Source: Patiria miniata (lineage: Eukaryota > Echinodermata > Asteroidea > Valvatida > Asterinidae). Taken from it: a stretch of DNA of 64,000 nucleotides. The stretch covers positions 3,099,427-3,163,426 of the forward strand of contig NW_024037064.1 in assembly GCF_015706575.1 (NCBI RefSeq). Reading direction: 5' to 3'. The translations under genes were made by a program, and so were the position numbers. Shown here in pieces: positions 33,780 to 47,600 of the stretch (the first letter of the stretch is position 1; every line of letters begins with the position of its first letter). The notes below the pieces were generated by a model, which was not told where the DNA came from, did no database searches, and saw only the letters and a program-made list of their open reading frames with translations.

Positions 33780-34290
33780 CAGTTCGATGAACTTGGGATA
33801 TCCTCGAACACGGTCAGATGCTCGTCCAAAGTTCAAAGGTCACTGATCACATTTCGATGAACTTGGGATATCCTCGAACACGGCATCAGGTGTTCGTCCA
33901 AAGCTCAAAGGTCACAGGTCACAGTTCGATGAACTTGGGATATCCTCGAAACACAGAATCAGGTGCTCGTCCAAAGTTCAAAGGTTACAGGTCACAGTTC
34001 GATGTACTTGGGATATCCTCGAAACACAGAATCAGGTGCTCGTCCAAAGTTCAAAGGTTACAGGTCACAGTACAATGAACTTGGGATATCCTCGAAACAC
34101 AGAATCAGGTGCTCGTCCAAAGCTCAAAGGTTACAGGTCACAGTTCGATGAACTTGGGATATCCTCGAAACACAGAATCAGGTGCTCGTCCAAAGTTCAA
34201 AGGTTACAGGTCACAGTACGATGAACTTGGGATATCCTCGAAACACAGAATCAGGTGCTCGTCCAAAGCTCCAAGGTTACAGTACATGTA
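33780..34290 (-). repeat. 73-bp tandem repeats in the BEL leader
   Basis: Seven units starting CAGTTCGATGAACTTGGG (or variant) at 33780, 33850, 33922, 33995, 34068, 34141 and 34214. The last four are spaced exactly 73 bp; the first two are slightly shorter. Located between 5' LTR and the Gag start, so in the 5' untranslated RNA. Short frames on the opposite strand (73-bp periodic) are an artefact of 73 = 3x24+1. Confidence 0.9.
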
Positions 34291-34599
34291 CAGGTATACG
34301 AACTTGGCCGCAATCAAATTGTCCAAGATGATTCACGATTCAAATCTTGTCCCCATCTGGACCACGAGGAAATACCTGATGATTACGGCTCTCAGTCTCA
34401 CCATGTAGGGCGCAAGTTGCATCAGTCAACTGCATACACTCAACATCAGGTGCAATACACACAACCCCTGGACTGTGAACATCATGGGTGGTTGTCAGGT
34501 AAGTACTGGTGGCGGGCAGCCGTCTCAACTTTGGTCGCCAACGATTGACTGGAACGCCATTACTCCAATAACTTGGAGAGTGACTCAAAGTCATTAAAC

Positions 34600-35277
34600 T
34601 GTAACGCAATTCTGCTGCCTTGTTTGCATAAACCCTTGCACTCTCTTGAGGTCATTGACGCTTTCCACACAAATGGACTTGTGGAATATAACTAGGTTTA
34701 ATCTGAAATTAACCACAGATCAAATAACAATTTGTGAGTATGTTTTCATGACAATAAACAATACACATACATAACATAACCATGTGAGGAGTAAATTATT
34801 CAGTTAATTTAGTGTCGAACAAATATAATAACAATATCAGGAATGTGACAGCATTACAAATCCCCATGTGTTATTCCCCCAAACATGTGTGCCCCTCAGA
34901 GTCCCAATCCTAACAATGATTGCACGCAAATAGTCATGAAACCAAAGACTCACGACTTTGTTGAGCACAGGTCAACTACAGCAAACTAACAGAAAAGACG
35001 TCAGGTCAAACTGATAGTTATTAATTAAACAAGGAAGTTGGGCAGATTATCTTTCCCCATGAACGGTGAATTGATGCAGAAAGCCCACATGAAACAATGT
35101 GCACACTAGCATATGTCTGTGTCTTGACTCTATAGCATGAAATTTTGTATATGCACAACATAAACCAGACTAAGACCTCATGGGTGATACACAGATTATT
35201 GACCTCCACGAAAGACATTTCGGTGCAACATGATAAAATGTATGTCTAAATAATCCTTACGGAAAGCATGTGTTACA
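34600..35277 (-). repeat. 5' LTR of the BEL element
   Basis: Same 678-bp sequence as 27366-28043, offset 7234 bp. Carries TGTAAC/GTTACA ends. In element orientation the sequence just inside begins GTTTAATGACTTTG; a TGGCGACCAAAG motif about 60 bases in could be a primer-binding site, but I cannot assign a tRNA. Confidence 0.93.
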
Positions 35278-35474
35278 CTCATTAAATCAAGGTGTGCGAA
35301 ATTAAATGTCGATTGGGTAATATCTAATTGAATGCCGCAATTTCAACTTTGGATGTGTTGGCAAACAAATTTGCACGCCATAAAAATGAATAAGAACCAA
35401 ATGATAAGCAGCATGATCCATATCGCATGAATACAAAAGCAGAGGTGAGAATAAAAGGAAACAAAAAGTCATAC

Positions 35475-35687
35475 CAATGTTAATGTCATCAATGGCAATA
35501 AAGTGAAGCCAAAAGCTGCCATCATAGACTGCCTCCAGAGCAATTTGAAATTCTGAAGTAGCCTTTCTCACACAACTCCTGGCTTTCAACCAAACCCTTG
35601 CATTTGTATATTGACCGCTTCTCGTAAAGATGATTTCTCCCTCACTAGTTGTCTCATTTACTGGAAGATGATACACATTAAAAGTCC
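35475..35687 (-). CDS. MAM 2, third exon (71 codons)
   Basis: Acceptor TTATTCAG, donor GTATGA. Encodes TFNVYHLPVNETTSEGE, VWLKARSCVRKATSEFQI and FIAIDDINIG. The phase-1 donor shows more exons should follow, beyond the BEL insertion. Confidence 0.8.
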
Positions 35688-38600
35688 CTGAATAACAATA
35701 CAAATAAAATCACAACGAAATGAATCATTTATTTCATCCGTAGTCGTGTATAGTTTCATGAATATAATGTATTGTTTTCACATAATATTACTTTCTAGCA
35801 AAATGCATTCAAGGGGAAAGCGGGTGATGAAGGTAAAATCCTAAAAGAAGTGTTTTTATCATCTGGATTTTCTTACATCTGTATTCTGATTGTTTTTTTA
35901 TTATCTATTTTGGTAAAAAAAAAACCAAACTTGAGGTCATATCCTTATATTTTAATTTAAAAACTTTTACGTTTGACACAGACCTTCTTTTGGTCAATAT
36001 GCATCCAATTAAGAGAGTGCTATACCCACTGGGGTAGGAGCAAAATCGGGGGTTTTTTTGTCCCAAAGATGAATTTTTCCAATCACAAATGTTGCAAATG
36101 ATATAAGTTATGGTAATATAATATTTTTTTTACCTCATGTTAAGCTACTGTTCGCATCAATGTTGCCCATATTGGGTTCTTCGCATGCATTTTATTTGAT
36201 TACATGACCATAAAGTTTCGTCTTAAGTCATAATTCTTGATAGGTTTAGGCAAAAACCACAATTTTGACAGTTCAATGCGTGTTTCCAAGTATTTAAATA
36301 GAAGAAGACGGGCTTTTATGATAACTAGTCGTTTTCAAATCGGTAACCTAGGTGACCATCGACAACCTACAGACTTTGTTTTAGTACGGTGTTGACCCCT
36401 GTTCATGCCGATCGGCGACGGTTTTGTGTGCGGAGATATTACAAACGGTTTAAAATTGGGATTGTATTCACCAGTCATTACTATTACAGGACTGACCTCT
36501 GCACTTCATGACCCTAACACAGTGATTTATTACACTTTTATTATAAAATTGTGTAATTGCTGCTAGTAGAAGAATTGGAATTGTAAATTAAATTATAAAT
36601 AATAATTGTGTAAATAGAACTGAACTTGTCCATTGTTGTGATTATTTGGTGCTTGCAGTCACAGTCCTTAAAATAAAAGGGTAACTTTAACAAGAAACAC
36701 CCTTTAGTTGCAAAACGTGGGTAAACAAATGGGATAGAAAGATTCATTTCAATAAATATATCAGTTTTGGCCTATGTGATAATTGTAAAATTGTAAAAAT
36801 GGCTTGTAAACCTCACCTGTGCCGCTTCCATAAATATTGTACCAGAAACTGAAACACAACGTGTTTCCTGGCTGTTCTCTACTCGGCAAAACAACAGGGC
36901 TGACAAGTAGAGCGTGTCTGCCAGGCAAAAATGAAGTATAAAGGATGAAGTTGCCACTCGCATCTGTAAAGGGTAGATTTTCATGAATGAAAAAAAAAAA
37001 ATAGCCAAGAAGCAATGTTGCGTTGGTGAATTCAATAACTCGGAACGAGCGTCTTGTACTCTTTGTTTTGGAGTATGTTGGTTAATTAAGTCAAGGTCAA
37101 TTTGAGGCAGAAAGATTAACATTTAAAATTGAACGTAGTGAAATATAGATTTCAAAAAAGGTAACGCATTTCAAAAAAGGTAACGCACGAAAACAGATAG
37201 ACTAAGCTACTTCGTGTAAAACAAACTGCTGATTTTGATCTTAAGGAACTCTGTTGATTACCAATAGAATTAAAGCAAAACATTCAGATTCATGTAAACA
37301 AGGCGTGAAAAATGTTATGGCGCGAGTTTCATCAGCTTTGTACAAGAAAGTGAGATTTAGAAGCCATACGAAACAAATACTCACTTTCAGATTGTCGATT
37401 TAGCATTGGAAAAGGTGGCCGAAGGCGCTTGCTGCTGCCGAAAGCTCCTGAAGAATGTAAGATTACTCCTGATGCCATTGCACATCTCCTGGACCGTGTG
37501 TTACGCAAACGATCGCTGAGGTGTGCAATGACATCAGGGGTGATCCTGCATTTCTTCTGAAGCTTTTGGCCGCAGCATGCCCCTTCCGCCGCAGCATGCG
37601 CCTTCTGCCGCAGTGTACGGCGCTGTATCGACATTGGAGGGCGCCAACACGAAAGGGGCAGTTTCTGGAAGTGATATTTTTGTGTAAAGGGTTTAAATCT
37701 CACCCTCTTGCACAAAGCTGATGAAAGTCCATCCATAATATTTGTCATGCCTTGTTTACATGATCCGAAATGATAATTTCATTGGTAAACAACAGAGTTA
37801 TTTAGGATCAAAAGTAGGGCATGTTTTTCTACACGTGGTACATTACAAATGACTTTTGATATACTCCAGTATAAACTAGTGCCAGTAACCTTCGCACTGA
37901 CACTAAACTTGTTTGTTATCGATGATCGTTTGATGCAGCTGGAGTTTCATTTTAATTATCAAGGAAATTATTGCAGCATTTTTAGGCAGAAAATAATGCC
38001 CCAGTCCACATTACTCTCAGAAATCGGTTTACAATTTGTTTTCCCGAAGGACTGTTGATATTGTTTTCATTCAGGAAACCAACAGTGAGGCTGATGATGT
38101 ATCGAATTGGAAGAAGAACTGGAACGGGGATATTTTATATAGTCATGTTACTTGTAACTCTGCAGGGGTTGCTATACTTATTTCGGCAAAGTCGGGTTTA
38201 AAACTTGATCAGGTTAAGTGTGATAATCACGGTAGATGGATCAAAGGGAACATTCAATGGAATGAAAAATCATCACTCTGATGTCTGTTTACGCCACAAA
38301 TGCTATTCGCTCTAGAGTTGATTTTCTTAATACTCTTAAGAAAGAGTTGATAGCTGGTAATGATGATCATCTGCTTCTAGGGGATGATTTTAATTGTAAC
38401 ATTGATGACCCTCAGGTGTATGACCCCAGCAAGAAAGTCCTCAGAAATGTTTTACAAGTTAATGACCTTGCAGATGTTTGGGCCACCAAAAATCCTGATA
38501 AACCGGGGGTCACCCACCTTCATAAAGGAAGGGGTAAAGTCAGTAGGATTGATTATATGTTTGTGTCTAAAGATCACCTCAATATGTGTAATGGAATTGT

Positions 38601-41600
38601 CATTTCTGCAATAGGATTAACTGATCACTGTGCAATTAATGTTAAATTTTGTGAGCAAGATAACCCCCATGGTTGCGGAAGATGGATATGTAACAAATCC
38701 CTCTTAAAGAATGACGACTGTGCTCAGAGAATTTGCATGTTTTGGCATTTTTGGAAAACTAAAAAATGTAAGTTTGCCTCCCTTCTACAGTGGTGGGAAG
38801 CAGCCAAGTACAAAATTAAGGAGATCATTAGGGAATTTGGAAGAGAACAATCTTTTGAGAACAAAAGAGAAAGAGAGCTCTTTCAAAAGAAACACAATTC
38901 TCTCATTATGAAAAAAAGATGTGAATTCCCTTGGAAAATTAAAAGAAATTGAAGGGACAATGAAAGATCTTGAGATGAGGGAGTACGAGAAATCACAAGT
39001 CAGAGTCAGAAACATGGTCAAAAATGAAGGTGAAAAACCATCCAAATATTTCCTCGCTCTTGAGAAACAGCAGGTCAACAATAATAACATGGCTAGTATT
39101 CAAAATGATGATGGTGACTGTGTTGATAATACTTTGGATGTGATGAATTGTGTCAATGATTTCTATCAACGCCTTTATAGTAAGGATAATATATCTGTTA
39201 CTCAGATGCAGAATGTTTTGAAGGAGATCGGCACTTTCACTTTCACTGATGATGTGTATAATTTGGAGAAAGATATCTCAGAAAATGAAGTTACCTGGGC
39301 TCTTAGTCAAATGAACAAAAACAAATCTCCTGGTACTGACGGTCAGACAGTCGAATTCTATCAAGAATTTTTGGAATGTCATTAAAGAAGATTTTTTGGA
39401 TGTATTAAAAGAGTGTCATAAACAGGGAGAGCTTTCCAAGTCCATGAATGTTGGCCTAATAAGGCTGATTTATAAGATGAAAGGGAGCAGATCAGACCTT
39501 AAAATTGGAGGCCAATCAGCATTTTAAATGTTGATTATAAGATACTGGCTAAAACTATCACCAATACATTAAAGACAATTATGCCATATATTATAGGTGA
39601 TGAGCAAACGTATGGGGTTCCTGGGAGGAAAATTCATGACAACCTGATGCTCTTGCGTGACAGTTTCGATCATGTGAATTGTAATAATATGGAATCAGCG
39701 CTTTTTAGCATCGACCAAGAGAAGGCCTTTGATCGAATAGGTAAAGGAGAATACACGAGAAAGTGTGGATTCGTAGTTTAAGAATTCACGAGGCGCGAAG
39801 CGCCGAGTGAATTCGTAAATTAAGAATCCACACTTCCGAGTGTAATCTTCGACTTAAACCATTGCGTCAACAGAAGTTTTGGAAAGAATGCTGCAACCTG
39901 ACGCCACTTTTTTTCTTCACATATCATCTCAATGAAGGCCATTTGTTTCAAAAATGATGATAAGACATGAATCTGGGACTGATAAATGTTTTCAAAATTG
40001 TTAGGAAATACTTGAAATGACTCTCTATAGACGTTGTACACAAGCGCGGAAGTGGCGTCAGGTTGCAACATTGTTCCCTGGCGTGTTAAGCATGTGCATT
40101 GCCACACCCGTACAACCCAGTCATTTTGTGTGTATAGGCTTCTTAAGTCAAAATGGATAGTTCAGACGACGATTTCTTTCTGACTAAAAGTAGATTTTGC
40201 AATAACGGCGGAAAATCTGACAGTGAAGATGCATTGGTAATTTTCGGAAAGCAAATTGTCACGCAGACGTTCCTATTCATGTTCATTTTGGAGAACAATT
40301 GTCCACCGTGTTCAATGTGTGGAGTCGTAATTCCGAATCCACACTTTCCTAAAGATTCGTCGTTCTGAATCCACACTTTGTGACCAGTGTAAGAGATTCG
40401 TAGATCCGAATCCACACTTTTAACAATAATTTGACGTCATAGCAATGGTTTAAACTGGGGTTACACGTTTAGTGTGCTAGATAAAATGGGCATTCCCCCT
40501 AAATTTGTTGATTGGATTAAGCTTTTGTATAGTAATCCTGTTAGTTGTGTAATTGTTAACAACTTCATTGGCACTCCTTTTCACATAGGTCGGGGAATCC
40601 GACAAGGATGTCCCCTCTCCCCATCGTTATATGCCATCTGTGCCGAAGTTTAGGAGTTCTGATCAGAAATAATATAATATCTTAAAGCCGTTGTCGAAAG
40701 TCTGCGTCTTTTTTGTAAAGGTAGTGGATCGAAAGTGAACACCAGTAAAACCAAAGGTCTCTGGTTGGGAAAATGAAAGAGCAGACTAGACAAACCTTGT
40801 GGTTTTAATTGTAATAATGACAAGCTTAAGATCTTAGGTATTTATGTGGGAAATAGCGTCTCGCCGGGCGATAACTGGGAACCCAGAGTGAACAAAATTA
40901 CTCGTACGTTGACTAAATGGAAACTGCGTGACTTGACCCTAATGGGGAAAGCCGTCATTGTTAACACCTTGGTAGGAATTATTTTGGCAGCATCCTTCCT
41001 TGTCCGGATGATTGGATCAAGAAAATCGACGATATCATTTCTGATTTCTACTGGTCAGGGAAACCGGATAAAAATAAGCGTGCCACGGTCACTGGGCCCC
41101 GGAAATTAGGAGGAACAGGCCCAGTCGACATTAGGGTCAAGCTACGCAGTCTGAAATTGATGTGGTTGAGTAATTACACTAAGAGAAATGGGAAATGGAA
41201 GATTTGCTTTAATTACTGGAATGAAAATGTAGGAGAAAGTCACAAAATGGGCTGGTATGTGTTTAATAAGAGTAACAAGGCCTCTGTATAGACTTCCCTA
41301 TTTTATAGAGAACTGTTACAATCTTTTGACAAAGCCGGGGCTTTTTTTCCAGCCAGATTTTTCCACAACACTGGAAGTAAGGAGTATTTCCCTGTGGAAT
41401 AATTCGATCATCACGGGAAATGAGCAAAAAGATCTGTGTAGCTCCTTCATGGTGAAGGCTGGTATCCACCATTTTGGTCAGGTTATTAGAAACAAAAGAT
41501 TGATGACATATAGGGAACTGGTTTGGAAGTATAAGATGAATCCTATTAATGCTGGCCGTACAACCAATCGCCTTGAGCAGAACATCAACCCATTCCTTAT

Positions 41601-44600
41601 CAATCTGGTCAAAGAAAATCAAAGTGGACCTAGTAACCACCCGAGCAACTGGTTAAAAATTCAAATTGGGCCGGAGGGTGATGACCTGGTTTGTTTTGCT
41701 AAGGTCACCTCAAAAATATTGTATAGCGATTATAAGACCAGAGAATTTGAGTGCCCGCTTTGTCAATCAGAGATTGAAACTATTGAGCACTTGTTTATTA
41801 ATTGTAATAAGATCATCGAACCTTTGCTATATGTGGAATCGCTAATCAAAAGACAAGTAGGTTGCCGCTTTTTCTATCTCACAGACCGTGCAAGAATATT
41901 GGGTGTTAATTAGTCAGATGGTTGGATGATTGTTGTAGGTGTGATGATAAAGGTTATTTGGAAAATTCGGTGTGATTTAGTTTTTAATGAAGACAAAGAT
42001 ATTGTGCATTCTGATATAATCCTGACCTTCGAAAAAAACCTCAGGCGGTTTTGGCAAATGAATACAGCAGACTCCAGCATCAAGTGTATAATTGTTGGTG
42101 TTCTCTCCAAGATTGTGATCTGAAGTTTAAATTTTGATTCAAATGTATGAAGACTGCGATTCGGATAGAAAATCAAATTCTGTTGATTTTTTTTTTAATT
42201 TTTGTTATTTTTACCCTTGTACATTTTTGGATGTTACCTTAATTCTCTGCATTTTGTACATTTGACGTCATTTTTTTTAATTTTTGTGTCATGTATGTAA
42301 CTTTGTCTTAGCTGTCAATTTTGTATATGTAATTCAAATGTGTTTTTTGTGTGTGTTATAAGTATTCTTGTCTTTTGCTACTAAATGATGCTTGTTGTTG
42401 AATAAATGGAGTCTTCAAACTCCACTTGAAGAGAGAGAGAGAAAAAAAGATGGATTGATGGAAGGATGGATGGATGGATCGTTAGTATGCTAAAGTATTG
42501 TGCAAATTGTGATAAAGGCATGAAACCTCGCATTTTGGTTCCTCATGCCATAAAGAACATTTTCAGATATAGAGGCATCTCATTTTTGACCTCTGGTGAC
42601 CTTAAGAGGTCAACGATCTTTGCACACTCTATTCATAGCTTTTGTTCTTCAAAAGTTCACTTTCCTATGACCCAAGTCTATGTCATAGGTTTTCAAACAA
42701 TTAAAATAATGATCAGATGTGAAAAAAAAAAATCATATCCGACCTCTGGTGACCTTTGAGAGGTCAATGACCTTTGTAAACCTGTTTATAACTATTGTAA
42801 GATTTATTCTTTAAACCGCATTTTTTTCACGATTCATGCCTTAATGAAAGGTGTTCATGCAAAAGAGAGAATTTTTATACATAGGTCATTTCATGGTGAC
42901 CTTCCGTGAGGTCATGACCTTTGTAAAACAATAGCCTACATATGGATATTAATTAGATTTTCATAATTGTAAATGCCAATTTTTTCATGACCCAAGTCTG
43001 AAGCTTGACTCTTGGTGTCATGAAAAGAATTGTCAGATGTGGGGACATCACTTTGGACGTTAAGATACCATTGGAGAGGTCAATGAACTTTGTATATCTT
43101 TGTTGCCGCTATTTATCATATTTATTCGCCAAAGCGCCATTTTTTTTGTGATTCAAGCATCAATAGTGCCAACGAACGGTATTGCACCTATTAGTTTACA
43201 GTCATGTTATGAATGTAGACCCAACAAACAATTTTGAGGTGAAGTCTGACCTCGTTTCTCCTTATTTTATTGGCAGACGCAATATGATTGGATTGGAACA
43301 GAAATCTTTGGGTCTGTTTTTTTAATGGACAATGTACAAACGTCAAGCAATATTCACTATTGTGTACTTATTACACCCTGCTGTATCCAGTTGGATTTGG
43401 ATAGCCACGTTTTTAACCATTTTACCAAAGCCAATGGTTAAGAGAGTGATGCTTGTCCGAGGTGTCGCTTATATTCCTTCACGTTTGCGTCTGCCCTTTT
43501 AAATAGGAAAATTGAGATCGGAGGTCATGCCAAAAAAAATCTTTGGGATCTGACCTCATGACATGTCGTAGACTAATTATACAAATACACTCCTTTTGCT
43601 CCGATAAGACGTCGGTCATAAAAAAAATGACATTTGGAAGATTAACTATGATAAATAATGGTAATCAGAGTACACAAAGTTCATTGACCTCGCAAAGGTC
43701 ATAAGAGGTCAAATATAGAATGTCTACATATCTGAAAATTCATATCATGGCAAGAATACCCAAAATTTAGATATGGGTAATAAGAAAGTGGTGTTTTGAA
43801 TAGTTAATCCTCTTATTATCTATAAATAGGATACACAGAGTTCATTGACCCCTTGAAGGTCATCAGAGGTCAGATATGATATTCCCTACACATGAAATTC
43901 TTTTCATTGCATGAGCCACTTAGCATTATGAATTGGGTCTTGAAAAAAATTGGGGTTTAAAGGGTATATCGTATAAATAACTATAAATACAATTAGTGCA
44001 GTTAATACAAAGGTCATTGACCTCTGGAAGGTCATCACAGGTCTAATTGTGATTTGTTTTTGCATTTTGTCGTTATTTACATTATGTGAATACTATACAT
44101 AGACTAAGGTCATAGGAAAGTGATGTTTTCAAGACCAATAGGTACAAATAGAGTATTCAAAGGTCATTGACCTCTCAAAGGTCACCAGGGGTCAGATATG
44201 AAATGCTTCCATATCTGAATTTTTTTTAATGGCATGAAAACCTCACATGCCAAGTTTCATGCTTTTATCACAAAATGCACCATTCTGTCCCTATGCCGCA
44301 CCACTATTACGTCTCTCAGCGCCTTGAAAGAAGACAATGAGCGAGAACAACCAAATAGGGGGCAGCAGAAACACCTTTAACATTGCCAAACTGCTGTATA
44401 TCTTTTACACTGCTAATGTGGTTAGGAACCCAGTCTGTGATAAATCCTTCAGCAATTTAAGTGAAGACAAGAGGTAAGCGAAATAGGTCTGAGTTTATCG
44501 ATACAAGCAGGATATTGCATAGGGATAGGTACAACAATTGCATTTTTCCATTGATCTGAAACCTTTCCTTCTCTGTACGAACAATTCAAGATATCTGTAA

Positions 44601-47600
44601 GAGGTTTACTCAGCTCGTAGGCAAACTCTTTCGCTAATTTGGCAGGAAATTGGTAGGGACCACATTATTTACATATATTAATGTTCTCAGTTATTCCTTA
44701 TAGCGCTTGGTGTTGGCTGGTGACGTGAAAAGGAATCAAACGGCAAACGGGCCAGAATCGCCTCAAAGTGTGCTAAAATTTGAAACCAGTGAATGTGACA
44801 TTTTCAACTTCGTTAACTTGTTTTGAAGAAGAAAACATCCTAAAGAATATTTTTTTTAAAAGGATTTTTGATAGTGTCACATACCCCTGTGAACATAAAA
44901 AAGTGCGAAATCTGCTCTGAAAAAGTGGCAACTTTGATAAACACGTTATGACTTTATTTTAGAGAAAGAAGTAAACTTGTTACTGCATGCAGTAACAAGT
45001 TACCTATTAGTAACCTAATTAGAACCTAACATTCAAAATGTCACAAAATGTACATTTTGCAAATTATGATCTGTATATTTGACCCCAAAACACACCAAAA
45101 AAAATGTATTTTGTGATAAAATTAGTACGATAGTTTGGATTCCCAGCGATTCTTGCCAAGATTTTAATTTAAACTTTGTTTACCCAAGCTTAAGCTTTTC
45201 GTGGATGCCAATCATATTTGCTAGAATTTGCTATACTACGTGTAAATGCCCCGTGTTTTTAATAAACTGTATACTTAGTACCGTATATACCTTTTACATA
45301 AAAACGTGTAGAAGTAAAAAAAAAAAAAAAACAATGTCATAATAAATCAATGGAAAGACTCGGCTTATATTGGATAATTATTATAGTTGTAAACATGTCT
45401 AGTCAATCAATTGAATGAGTTCATATAACTCGAATGTAAATTGTGTAGCATAATAGATAACATTCATATTAGAATAAACATATAATTTCAACCCGCCAAT
45501 CAAAGTGTAACATTTGAAATACGTTTCCCCAAAGCAATTTAGGTTTCAACAATAAGTTAAATATTGAATCTACACTACACTATTTTGATTGAATAATTGA
45601 TTCAACCAATCAGAAAACAGTATATCGCTGACGTGATAGGAAAACATTTCCTCATTCAGAAACTTAGGTCCAGAAACTACAGGGCAGAAACAAGTCGGTT
45701 TCTGCCCTGTACCGTCATGTTTGCCCGGTACTTGGCCTATGTGTTCTCGGGGAGGACTGCACTAGTGCTTTCAAGGGCAAGGGAAAGGTGGCGCCACTGA
45801 AGAAGCTCCAGAAGAACACCAAGTTCCGCAAGGCTGTCAGGCAAATTATATTTGCATATCAACAATTATATAGTCACGTGCAAGTTGTCTTGCAAATTCA
45901 TTGTGGTTGATGTAGTGATCGTTTATTATGAACTGTGTTACAGGCCGGTCCGACGTGACAGGGAGGGTGGCCCCAGAGGCGCAGAAGCAGTTGGAAGCCT
46001 TCACCTGCGCCATGTATAGTCAAGCGCGTGAGACTGTATATGTGAATGTGGTGAGGAGCAAGCTACTGGGGGGGGGGGGGGGGAGAGGACCACAAGCTTA
46101 ACTGCAAGTAGAAGGTTGACATGGTCCGCCTGCCTCCCTGCCATAACTCACTCATTCCTCATGTGCAGCGCGTCAACCACCTTGTGGCCGGCCCGCTGCA
46201 GGCGTGCTGCTGACCCTAATTTTGAGGCTCCCAAACCGTATGATGAGGGTCAAGGGTGGCTGAAGACAGTTTAAGGGGGACATGAACTGGAGCCTGTCTG
46301 GTCAATTGACCCTATCTTACTCCCATCACTCGTTGATCTGTTGGACACTGATGCTGCTGAAAATGAAGAGGGCCAGCAAGAGAGCGAAGTAACAAGCGGT
46401 ATCCTAAGGAGGCTATGGAGATTGACGAAGATGATGTTTTCATGGATTCTGAGGATGTCCCTCAGACTTTGCCACAATCTCACTTGTTATAAATGACTCA
46501 GTAGTCTTTTTTGTAACGTCGGTTCAGAAGTTACTAAATAAATGCTCATCAGTTGCAACGAGGTCTATGTGCTAAGTTGTACTTATTTCTCCCGTTCTAT
46601 GACCTTGAAGATGACCTGAACACAATGATGAATACCTCAACTTGACACATCCTATTACCTCGAAGATCATGATTAACCATATTGTTGACATAACATTGTC
46701 TTTGAGTTGATGCGAACAATTCTGAACAATAAGCTTTTATTACCATATCAATGGGAGTTTGACATAAATCGTGCATGTCGGAAAATAAGCTGAACCAGAA
46801 TCACAACAAGGTCCAATTTTGTTTTTCATGGAGTTGTCTGAGAGTAATTCATTTTATTGCATACAGAATAAAATGCATTATTCTCAGTGACCACACAGAT
46901 GGGGCTACTGCCCAAAGGCCTCTGTGGTCCTGGATTTGCATATGATCTAGGTACTCCATTCCAATCGGCTGACCAACGGACAGCATCTGCTGACCAATGG
47001 ACAGCAGGGGGGCATAGCTAAGATTCCTGGTGCAGGACTTTGGGCGGCAAGCCTTCACTTTGGTTCAGCTGACCACAGAGTCAACATTGTTTTTCAGCCC
47101 ACCAGCCACCCCAACGCCACCAATGGTATGGGGATTTTAGTTTATAATGTTAGACATATGTAGTGGCCACATATAGCTTCAAGTTTCAAGACTAGCAACA
47201 GGAGACTGGTTGTCTGTGGGAACGGTCTGACTGGACATTTCGTTAATTAAAGAAACATAAAAGTGTAAACAGGGGAATTGGGTACCCAGAGTAAATTTCG
47301 TAATGTCTGTGAGAAGCACACTTAAAAAGATGATAGTGTTCACTTACCAACAGATGGTTAGTACAGGTAGTTTTTAGTTACAGGGTTAATAAACATAGAC
47401 AGGATGACTATGGGAACTGCTGAGATGCTTTCAAAAACAGTGGGTGGCATATTTCGATCGGGATGCGGGCTGCCACCACCTCAATCTCATGAAAATCAGT
47501 CATTGATAAACAATTCCTTATTTCTGTATAAATACTAGGCTAGCACCCCCATGTCCCAAGGGGGCTAGCTCTCCAACCGTACGTCCTAACGGTGGAAACA

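Larger units (their letters stand above)
27361..35282 (-). mobile_element. Complete BEL/Pao LTR retrotransposon
   Basis: Two 678-bp LTRs (27366-28043, 34600-35277) begin TGTAAC and end GTTACA. CTCAT is duplicated at both edges (27361-27365, 35278-35282). Transcription would run right to left. One unbroken Gag-Pol frame (33540-28204), a purine-rich tract next to the 3' LTR, and a repeat-filled leader between 5' LTR and gag make it structurally complete. The LTRs appear identical on reading, so insertion was recent. No envelope-like frame is present. It lies 192 bp downstream of the last recognised MAM exon, in the same orientation as that gene. Confidence 0.93.

Noticed and set aside
33780-34290. 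Regular repeats resembling a CRISPR array
   Set aside because: Units are adjacent 73-bp copies without unique spacers, inside a eukaryotic retrotransposon.
33818-34408. Overlapping frames with VQSSKVTGHSSMNLGYP repeats
   Set aside because: Produced by the 73-bp repeats (not divisible by three), on the strand opposite to the element, with no start context.
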